Positions 9,401 to 11,578 of a DNA stretch of 11,578 nucleotides are shown piece by piece. Each line of letters starts with the position of its first letter. Position 1 is the first letter of the stretch. The stretch covers positions 15,970 through 27,547 of the forward strand of contig PAHQ01000099.1 in NCBI GenBank assembly GCA_002705125.1, given 5' to 3'. Origin of the DNA: Verrucomicrobiales bacterium. GTDB lineage: Bacteria; Verrucomicrobiota; Verrucomicrobiia; Verrucomicrobiales; DEV007. Made by a program: the position numbers and the translations under genes. The notes beneath the pieces are model-generated. The model had not been told where the DNA came from. It searched no databases and saw only the letters and a program-made list of their open reading frames with translations.

Positions 9401-10695
9401 CAATAGCCCCGAGTGGAGGTATAGTAATCAACGAATGGTTATCAAGTAGCGGTGTTGTTTTTGATAATGACTTTTTAGAGCTCTATAATAATTATAATTA
9501 CCCAGTTCACCTTGGGGGGATGTCTTTAAGTGATGATCCTAATAATTTTCCACAAAAATACATTATTCCTCAATTAAGTTATATCGAGGCGAACGGGTTC
9601 ACTAAATATATTGCTGACGACGATTTGAATCAAGGCTCCCCACATCTAAACTTTTTTCTTTCCAAAATTCAGGATGAGATAGGTCTTTTTGATGCCAATG
9701 TAAATGAAATTGATCGGATTGATTATGCTAATTCATTAGATAATATATCTCGAGGTAGGGTTTTAGATGGTAATAATTTTTTAACGTCTTTCCAATTACC
9801 AACTCCTGGTTATTCAAACGAGTCTGACCTTTTTGAAGAACAAAAAATTATTCAGAGTCTTAGAATAACTGAAATAATGTATAATCCTCTATCAGGTGCA
9901 GACGGCGAATACATTAAATTAGAGAACATTGGAGAGGAAACAATTCCACTTGGAAATCTACGCTTTGTGGAAGGAATTAATTATGAATTTCCTGAATCGA
10001 CTCTTGACCCAGGTCAGTCGGTTTATGTGGTTAAAAATATTGAAGTATTTGTTTCAGAAAATGGTGAAACTCCGAATATATCTGGTGAATACACTGGTAA
10101 GCTTGATAATGGTGGTGAAAGAATTCGTATTGAATTGGCTTCAATTTCTGCCGGAGTTCATGATTTTGAATATGACGATGAATGGTACCCTGAAACAGAT
10201 GGGCTAGGCTCCTCTCTAATTATAGTTGATTCCAACGCTCCAATAATGAGTTGGGGTATTAATGATAGTTGGAGTATCTTTACTCCCGAAATTAATGATG
10301 CATATGGGAAATGGGCTGTAGATCAATTTGGAGAAGAGTTTCTAGCTCAAACGGGTATTATGGATGACCCTGACCAAGATGGAATTTCAAATCTTTTAGA
10401 GTATATTTTCGCACTAGATCCTCTTAATCAAGATCCGAAGAATTTACTCCCCCAAGTAACAAGAGATGATAAAAATATATTTCTTACATATACAATTTTA
10501 AAATCACTAGATGATTACAAGGTCAGGGTTCAGGTTTCAAATGACCTTTCTAATTGGAGGTATGCTCCTGACGAAGTAGTTTATCAGGTAATTTCAGAGG
10601 GTGATATAATGCAAACAGTTAGAGCTAGTTTACAATTTAATTTCAGCGATGATGATAGTTCAAGAACTCGTTTTATGAGAATAACTGTAAATTAG
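409..10695 (+). CDS. Giant secreted multidomain protein: cadherin-like array, lamin-tail domains, CotH-type kinase, beta-helix
   Basis: A 3428-residue exported protein, not recognised as a named gene. Order by residue: signal peptide 1-27; seven cadherin-like modules 28-1440, with inserts at 50-426 and 622-980; lamin-tail domain 1441-1611; Ig-like spacer 1612-1722; CotH-type kinase about 1725-2109; Ig-like domain 2144-2369 split by a galactose-binding-like insert at 2168-2338; right-handed beta-helix about 2374-2764; Ig/FN3-like 2765-2852; lamin-tail domains 2853-2995, 3003-3138 and 3151-3279; C-terminal region 3297-3428. The ATG at 409 is the first ATG after an in-frame TAA at 388-390 and opens a good signal peptide. 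There is no Shine-Dalgarno motif before it. The protein is rich in Asp, Glu, Asn and Ser, and I count only four cysteines, as expected for an extracellular calcium-binding beta-rich protein. No RTX repeats, LPXTG, PEP-CTERM or transmembrane anchor is visible. The role is inferred: surface adhesion, matrix or glycan binding, with a possible protein-phosphorylating domain. The frame is uninterrupted, so it is not a pseudogene. Confidence 0.95.
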   Translation: MLFKYYKPIATVVFFSLYTYPFKSLEAQSEAFDDNYQIPEDSELKTGTGPIIQVSFDEEIAPGLIEGDWQILDRIENENGDSEDYPTDASGNIWIDSDFDIDSSNVGPWFVAPIPIQSGAIDAFPGLDNELFGIDEADNGENLVTTYLFRNKFSLDDKEAKFSDWEINYLADDGIIVYINEEEVFRSPAIPEGNVTTLTPAIAGVNNEANYISARVDLEGLMIVGDNQIAVELHQAGNSSSDVGFDLNISPLSNGDSGSGSFGYVDDPFNGPFDTTAPNNANGNIGQGVGVDGTNAAYIQVGGGWFFGPVTSAGAWRNSISLDASSELEISFKYRLVVSENYEEDEYGAVIFAVDGNFIGDGGDEIERLSGEGQSDTGWKTFKTQVSLDAGTHTIDLGVYNNRANSGNELTDVWFDDIVINYSGGGSRSGVLENDFIDEPTSVTEIESNPSHGTLSMNDDGTFTYLPEIDFFGVDQFSYRIVDSEGRSDPALVTINVESVNDLPQISNRLFSITEDQILGITLNSSLELTGSDVESQSLKYSVGTQPANGSVIINSDGSFNYTPEENFSGTDVFSYLASDGEDFSLPSTVEVQVLPVNDPPLALDDNFLIIENTTLLVSQLSNSQPQLILEEDFDSGVSFEFSGNVEIESTGRFSSLNGFDEQFLRNSTSGNPAESTTITIDNLPPHDRISLGFVLAIIDSWEGDIFSVSIDGVPVFSHSFSNSGLPNSQSYIPSDGVEIARTADLGFSSGPSSLDSAYDLRNEPILKDIPHSSDSLSIEIFASGSGWQGGDEASWAIDSFELMYFKSSNVDLVSVGSDWSYLDDGSDLGNTWKEIDYNDDSWSVGGAKLGYGDDNVSTIISYGDNDDEKYITTYFRHWFEVDDLERIESLQIGLLRDDGAAVYINGEEVVRSNLVPDAGFEDVSIEVVGEDDELTYFEFEVDPSVLIDGDNIVAVEVHQTSSTSSDLGFDMRLTATLSKGSSILTNDIDAENDDLKVSLLAPPEHGKLELNQDGSFSYMPNLNYEGNDAFEYTVSDGEFSDNGKVLIVVESGPNDLPISFGEEFQVLEDNFLQVDAGDGVLENDYDPDGVDISAILNSDPQNGSLSFSEDGSFIYIPNKNFSGQDQFTYRVADILGDAPYVTATINVLPLNDPPIATDDNYLTPLDSEFSINISSLIENDFDPDGDELNVNILSGTESGQLIEKEDGKVTFVPEPGFSGLAKFNYEVSDGEFTSDPANVTIRVNSPPIATIKRYVVYEDSVLQRDDEFGLISKSTDSELDDLSVVLISEPQHGLLSLSKDGSFDYTPEADYSGFDVFEFALNDGYQNSTPVQCQIYIIDVDDAPVAKDDDFFVLIGQSISIPSDKGVLANDRDIEGNSAEANLVEYLGQGTLNLNADGSFDYTPAEGFSGKDFFKYNSIANGKVSKIATVELEIGGPDDTVIISEIMYNPSSGDPSEEYIELHNLGSGPVPLKGWSFSSGVNFKFPEVSILPGEYYVIAANPEKFVSTYGVLDNLIGPWEGQLSNRGERLRIKDALGDEVDDVTYSDQGDWAIRMSEDDPSVLRDENGWKWSTPADGGGASLQLANINVSNKYGQNWFTGNSPTPGSKNDTSLTLNAPLILNVRHSPPVPRSGQEVVVSTKLRGVEDFNLEANLYWRVSTLDPGDFIESTMQDQGINGDLKSGDGIFSALVPAQDNETVIEFYIKSTAGDSVRRWPNIGKSAEGPNALFQFDDESFSGSQPVYRMVMTAIEDRDFRFRNFNSSSDAQKNATLIVRQGEDYDIRYQCGVRVRGAGSRTRNPRNNRLNIPRDNPLSGTTKINLNSQYIYLQLLGSRLASLSGIEAASARPVQLRYNGVNRANDNDNERRYGSYLHVEAIDGQWADDHYPNDPGGNIYSKARPDVKWSIRSTEALGPDSNRYRSDGWSKGSNESLDDWSDLHRFMRVMNNTSSDEYFQGVSEVVDVEQWTRWFAFMTIVLSRETNLSNGTDDDYKLYSGLEDKRFKLIPHDFDTIFGLGDTDTDPDDSIFPAITNFGGQTMPQLNEFFNEPKVLRLYYKNLEALLSTVFSKDKFDSLVENSLNWLPEDSDVLSDVISFMDDRRAYILSQISGGFTAQSSLSSSNSFARTTDQGLTGLEGTFDAKLTTEIRVNGMSVPLNRRDGTWDGDLAETEVVFSAGSEWKYLDDGSDQGIEWRHSDFDDSSWKEARTKMGYGDRGEVTTLSFGDDPDNKYITTYFRKSFDVVDTERFSSLRIELLYDDGAAVYLNGVELVRENLELDSNHLSLATDTVRNATFQNFNISSEVLKNGNNVVAVEIHQRSPSSRDISFDLELLGLGPVPLMSPGVNQVTVEAFDSEGKVIGSDLVPIWYDTEETSLVQPIEEDVTWSLEASPYLIDGDYEVPSGFTLIIEPGVTVYFSEGSRLTVKGKLIAEGADFNPITFTSQPNSTRGWEGIYFEETLESNKLSNFIQDRSDDGDQSINISSSRLHLEEVTWTGTDKTILELSHPQVDVINCNFPSTSGEEVIHGENLDGDDFFNLSGNSFGTSSGYNDIIDFSGGRRPGPIIYVINNTFFGSTDDCLDFDGIDAHIEGNKFFNVHKDDPERESSAAAIATDGDAHLTVIRNLFYDVDHALLLKNNSDAIFENNTVARVGVASISFDEPLREGVVPGRKVSVRGNIFDLDAPLFAHQFSEGQENDPEIIAEKNILPEESLDLGQGNIASDPLFADLNSLNFSISNGSPAVGSGINGLDMGWNIPFGASISGEPNSITRKNNAQISVYIPGISGIQDNGTFTTEYRWRLNNQEWSEPVNIDQMIELEQLTEGPQFVEVLGKNSAGKWQENSTRSKTWVVNNNASRLVINEILADNQGSFNHEGTFPDYIELWNDSDFTKVLSGMVISQDNDISSGFQFPAGTVIGPNQFFTIYANDPDGTTGLHIGFGLDRDGESISLFESLQNGGKIIDSIEFGSQLTDKSIGRYGRYGEFALMLPTPGSANNSKLPIAPSGGIVINEWLSSSGVVFDNDFLELYNNYNYPVHLGGMSLSDDPNNFPQKYIIPQLSYIEANGFTKYIADDDLNQGSPHLNFFLSKIQDEIGLFDANVNEIDRIDYANSLDNISRGRVLDGNNFLTSFQLPTPGYSNESDLFEEQKIIQSLRITEIMYNPLSGADGEYIKLENIGEETIPLGNLRFVEGINYEFPESTLDPGQSVYVVKNIEVFVSENGETPNISGEYTGKLDNGGERIRIELASISAGVHDFEYDDEWYPETDGLGSSLIIVDSNAPIMSWGINDSWSIFTPEINDAYGKWAVDQFGEEFLAQTGIMDDPDQDGISNLLEYIFALDPLNQDPKNLLPQVTRDDKNIFLTYTILKSLDDYKVRVQVSNDLSNWRYAPDEVVYQVISEGDIMQTVRASLQFNFSDDDSSRTRFMRITVN
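556..1686 (+). other. Insert 1 in cadherin-like module D1: galactose-binding-like module then lectin-like jelly roll
   Basis: Residues 50-426 separate the opening strand of D1 (DDNYQIPEDSELKTGTG) from its continuation (SRSGVLENDFID). The first part, residues 51-251, is copy 1 of the galactose-binding-like module: GDWQIL, VTTYLFRNKFSL, LADDGIIVYINEEEVFRS, NQIAVELHQ, SSDVGFDLNIS. It is the most divergent of the three copies and has a longer N-terminal part ending in IDAFPG. The second part, residues 262-423, resembles a concanavalin-like or CBM-like jelly roll. It has SELEISFKYRL, IFAVDGNF, a GWKTFKTQVSLDAGTHTIDL strand pair and a terminal VWFDDIVINY strand. Boundaries are from motif reading and could be off by several residues. 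Confidence 0.75.
2272..3348 (+). other. Insert 2 in cadherin-like module D3: lectin-like jelly roll then galactose-binding-like module
   Basis: Residues 622-980 separate PLALDDNFLIIENTTLLVS from GSSILTNDIDAENDD, the two halves of module D3. The first part, residues 625-806, starts LILEEDFDSG and ends SWAIDSFELMY, with IFSVSIDGVPVFSHSFS in the middle. This is the general form of a jelly-roll or CBM-like sandwich. The second part, residues 810-979, is copy 2 of the galactose-binding-like module: WSYLDDGSDLGNTW, KLGYGDD, KYITTYFRHWFEV, LLRDDGAAVYINGEEVVRSN, DNIVAVEVHQ, SSDLGFDMRL. The two module types occur in the opposite order to insert 1. Copies 2 and 3 resemble each other much more than copy 1, including near-identical codons at YITTYFR. 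Confidence 0.78.
4729..5574 (+). other. Lamin-tail domain 1 plus Ig-like spacer before the kinase
   Basis: Residues 1441-1611 form a lamin-tail domain (LTD): VIISEIMYNPSSGDPSEEYI, LHNLGSGPVPLKGWSFSSG, ILPGEYYVIAANP, LSNRGERLRIKD and a closing SPTPGSKND. LTDs are Ig-like sandwiches often found in bacterial secreted proteins, where they are thought to mediate binding or spacing. Residues 1612-1722 are a second beta-sandwich (LILNVRHSPPVPRSGQEVVV, a GDLKSGDGIFSALVPA turn, VIEFYIKSTAGDSVRRWP) of the kind that commonly precedes CotH domains in this protein class. The order LTD, Ig-like, CotH is a familiar arrangement. Confidence 0.82.
5581..6735 (+). other. CotH-type protein kinase domain
   Basis: Residues about 1725-2109. 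CotH proteins are atypical secretory-pathway-type kinases; the Bacillus member phosphorylates spore-coat proteins. Visible family features are an N-lobe start (VYRMVMTAIEDRDFRF), the strand and turn GVRVRGAGSRTRNPRNNRLN at 1788-1807, a paired-strand segment (RYGSYLHVEAIDGQWADDHY) and GGNIYSK. The helical stretch VEQWTRWFAFMTIVLS follows, and then the likely catalytic/metal segment NLSNGTDDDYKLYSG (D1989-D1991) and KLIPHDFDTIFG (D2009, D2011). These match the family pattern N-x-D...YxLY followed by xPxDxDxxFG. The acidic residues expected for catalysis are therefore present, but activity is not shown. It has the GAGSR form of the N-lobe motif that I recall from verrucomicrobial and planctomycete CotH proteins, not the Bacillus form. 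Confidence 0.85.
6838..7515 (+). other. Ig-like domain after CotH, split by galactose-binding-like module copy 3
   Basis: The host domain reads TEIRVNGMSVPLNRRDGTWD (2145-2164) and resumes as LMSPGVNQVTVEAFDSEGKV (2339-2358), ending VPIWYD at 2369. Joined together they give the usual VNG...DGTW...L.PGxNxVxVxAxDxxG...WYD domain that links CotH to the beta-helix in related proteins. Between them, at 2168-2338, lies copy 3 of the galactose-binding-like module: WKYLDDGSDQGIEW, FDDSSWKEA, MGYGDRGE, KYITTYFRKSFDV, LLYDDGAAVYLNGVELVREN, NNVVAVEIHQ, SRDISFDLELLG. The module has no jelly-roll partner here. Confidence 0.78.
7528..8700 (+). other. Right-handed parallel beta-helix domain
   Basis: Residues about 2374-2764. 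It opens with the cap and first rungs VPSGFTLIIEPGVTVYFSEG and LTVKGKLIAEG, followed by ITFTSQ and GWEGIYFEE. Later rungs carry asparagine-ladder strands such as IIYVINNTFF, AHIEGNKFFNVH, LTVIRNLFYDV, AIFENNTVARVG and VSVRGNIFD. The most conserved part is GYNDIIDFSGGRRPGPI (2547-2563) with STDDCLDFDG (2574-2583), which resembles the DxxD-rich rungs of secreted beta-helix proteins. The region closes with GSPAVGSGINGLDMGWNIPF, a standard end for this family. The fold is shared with polysaccharide lyases and with non-enzymatic binding proteins. I see no set of residues that proves lyase activity, so the function is left open. Confidence 0.82.
8701..8964 (+). other. Ig/FN3-like spacer
   Basis: Residues 2765-2852, with ISVYIPGISGIQ, TTEYRWRLNNQEWSEPVNID and GPQFVEVLGKNSAGKWQ, ending KTWVVNN. 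The pattern YRWRLN..WSEP...GxxxVEVxGxNxxGxWQ is that of the Ig/FN3-like sandwich that usually sits between the beta-helix and the next lamin-tail domain in such proteins. Confidence 0.6.
8965..10245 (+). repeat. Lamin-tail domains 2, 3 and 4 in tandem
   Basis: LTD2 (residues 2853-2995) starts LVINEILADNQGS and ends LPTPGSANN. LTD3 (3003-3138) starts GIVINEWLSSSG and ends LPTPGYSN. LTD4 (3151-3279) starts LRITEIMYNPLSG and contains LDPGQSVYVVKN and LDNGGERIRIE. All have the (V/I)xNE or ITEIMYNP start, an E(Y/L)I(E/K)L or LELYNN strand, and the PGxxxxxxxN turn. LTD4 resembles LTD1 (both with EIMYNP...SG, EYI.L.N.G, V.F....NG.ER.RI) far more than its neighbours LTD2 and LTD3. LTD3 is the most divergent. 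Confidence 0.82.
9328..9345 (+). repeat. Perfect 9-base tandem duplication in lamin-tail domain 2
   Basis: GGAAGGTAT occurs twice in direct succession and in frame, encoding GRY-GRY at residues 2974-2979. Related lamin-tail domains usually have a single GRYxDG at this point, so one unit looks like a recent slippage duplication. It does not disturb the frame. Confidence 0.85.
10297..10692 (+). other. C-terminal calcium-type loop and terminal beta domain
   Basis: Residues 3297-3428 begin with a short helix (AYGKWAVDQFGEEFLAQTG), then DDPDQDGISNLLEYIFALDP at 3319-3338, a dockerin- or thrombospondin-3-like DxDxDG loop. After this comes a beta-rich end: NIFLTYTILKS, YKVRVQVSNDLSNW, and the last residues RTRFMRITVN. 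This SNLLEY...DLSxW...FxRxxV ending is a recurring C-terminus of secreted Verrucomicrobiota proteins. Its role (sorting, folding or attachment) is not established here. Confidence 0.7.
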
Positions 10696-10731
10696 ATTGA
10701 TTTCATAGTAGCATATTCATTCAATAAATTA

Positions 10732-11511
10732 ATGAAGAGAATTTTGTTCAATGTTTTTTTTTTATTACTGATTCAATTATTTCTTGGAATGCTTTTGGCT
10801 GACGAGTCTGATGCTAATGATAATGCCTCAAAAGTTTCTTCGATAATTAGTAATGCCAGTTTTGAAGAAGGTCAGGATGATAATGCAGAAGATTGGGTTT
10901 TTACAAATACTCAACCTCCTTTAAGGTCAGATTCAGATGCAAATACTGGATCTTACAGTGCATACGTTAAACTTGAAAATATAGGAAAGACTCCTAGCGA
11001 AGCCCATATTCTAAAAACAATCGAGGGAAATATACTAAGTGCTTTAAACTATGAATTTACTTTTTTTGTAAAACAAATCAAACAAGGAACAGGCGGCTAT
11101 ATTCAACAATATTTAATTGAATGGTTCAACGAAGATGAACAAAAAGTTGAAGGTACAGGGTTTAAAAAATTCAGTGGTAAGTTGGGTGAGTGGAAAGAAA
11201 TAGTGGTACCTGATGTCGAAATTCCAGAAAATGTTCGTTCGGTAAAATTACTTTTTCGATTTGTCACTGGAGCTATCGAAGGTGGTTCTGGAGAGGTCTT
11301 TATTGATGATATCAACTTCAGAGCTGATGATAGTGTGGATGCCTTGATTGCAGCGATTAACCGCAAAGTAGACCAAGCACAGTTTGATGTTGCTCTAGAA
11401 TTAATTGACAGTTTCTTAACTTTATATCCTAGAGAATCTAAGTCTGATGGAGTGAGAGTTTTAAAATCTAGGTTAAAGAAATTTCAAAATTTGGATGAAA
11501 ATGCTGAATAA
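10732..11511 (+). CDS. Secreted protein with carbohydrate-binding-like module and C-terminal TPR-like helices
   Basis: A 259-residue protein, not recognised as a named gene. The signal peptide (residues 1-23) has K2-R3, a hydrophobic run FFLLLIQLFLGMLL and a likely cleavage after LLA; no lipobox cysteine is present. Residues about 35-196 look like a CBM4/9-type jelly roll: IISNASFEEG and DWVF at the start, GSYSAYVKL, LNYEFTFFVKQ, GEWKEIVVPDVEIPENVRSV, and the closing VFIDDINF at 189-196. Residues 203-252 are helical, with FDVALELIDSFLTLYP resembling a single TPR-type hairpin that could bind a partner protein. The gene starts 36 bases after the giant gene with no terminator between, so co-transcription is likely. 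No Shine-Dalgarno motif precedes the ATG; the upstream bases are A/T-rich. The first ATG is preferred because it supplies the basic start of the signal peptide. Sugar binding is inferred from the fold only. Confidence 0.88.
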   Translation: MKRILFNVFFLLLIQLFLGMLLADESDANDNASKVSSIISNASFEEGQDDNAEDWVFTNTQPPLRSDSDANTGSYSAYVKLENIGKTPSEAHILKTIEGNILSALNYEFTFFVKQIKQGTGGYIQQYLIEWFNEDEQKVEGTGFKKFSGKLGEWKEIVVPDVEIPENVRSVKLLFRFVTGAIEGGSGEVFIDDINFRADDSVDALIAAINRKVDQAQFDVALELIDSFLTLYPRESKSDGVRVLKSRLKKFQNLDENAE

Positions 11512-11529
11512 TAAATCAGCCGAATTTTT
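11503..11529 (+). terminator. Weak intrinsic-terminator-like hairpin at the end of the last gene
   Basis: GCTGA (11503-11507) can pair with TCAGC (11516-11520) around an 8-base loop that contains the TAA stop codon, followed after four bases by TTTTT at 11525-11529. The stem is only 5 bp, so efficiency would be low. The remaining 49 bases to the window end are T-rich and show no gene. Confidence 0.3.
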
Positions 11530-11578
11530 CTGAGAGGATTTCTTTTCTGAAATTAAATATTTTTTGTAATTTATTTTT

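Noticed and set aside
10600..10695. PEP-CTERM or type IX C-terminal sorting signal
   Set aside because: There is no PEP motif, hydrophobic helix or basic tail at the C-terminus, and the ending does not match the Bacteroidota type IX domain pattern as I know it.
490..10695. Repetitive DNA suggesting CRISPR or a mobile element
   Set aside because: The repetition is at the protein level in diverged domains; no short identical repeats with regular spacers, inverted terminal repeats or transposase motifs are present.

Overview
The window is AT-rich, almost entirely protein coding, and all genes run on the + strand. It holds the 3' end of a queuosine-biosynthesis gene (queG), one giant gene of 3428 codons that fills about 90% of the window, and a small secreted-protein gene 36 bases behind it. 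No RNA gene, transposon, CRISPR array or other mobile element is visible. The mix of modules in the giant protein (cadherin-like array, lamin-tail domains, a CotH kinase of the GAGSR type, a right-handed beta-helix and a C-terminal DPDxDGxSNLLEY region) is what I associate with secreted proteins of Verrucomicrobiota and related PVC bacteria. The low GC, acidic proteins and weak Shine-Dalgarno signals suggest a marine member. This assignment is inference from domain style, not a phylogeny.

Layout. Positions 1-327 encode the C-terminal 108 residues of epoxyqueuosine reductase, from the last iron-sulfur cysteines through the HEAT-like tail. Positions 328-408 are a short intergenic stretch with a perfect TATAAT and a plausible leader for the giant gene. 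Positions 409-10695 encode the giant protein. In order it has a signal peptide, seven cadherin-like modules (two of them split by large inserts), lamin-tail domain 1, an Ig-like spacer, a CotH-type kinase domain, a split Ig-like domain carrying another insert, a beta-helix, an Ig/FN3-like spacer, lamin-tail domains 2-4, and a C-terminal region with a calcium-type loop. Positions 10732-11511 encode a secreted protein with a carbohydrate-binding-like module and one TPR-like helical pair. A weak terminator-like hairpin overlaps its stop codon.

How the genes may work together. queG is a housekeeping neighbour and probably unrelated. The giant gene and the small gene are likely co-transcribed, and both products are exported and rich in carbohydrate- or surface-binding beta-sandwich modules. 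A reasonable guess is a cell-surface or extracellular adhesion/matrix protein with an embedded protein-kinase-like domain, plus a small binding partner. No direct evidence in the sequence fixes the ligand or substrate.

The most striking observation is architectural. All three copies of a galactose-binding-like module (signature YLDDGSD...YITTYFR...DDGAAVYxNG...VAVExHQ) sit inside another domain rather than between domains. Two of them, each paired with a lectin-like jelly roll, interrupt cadherin-like modules at the same point, just before the GVLxND strand. The third interrupts the Ig-like domain after the CotH kinase. Deleting each insert on paper restores a normal host domain.
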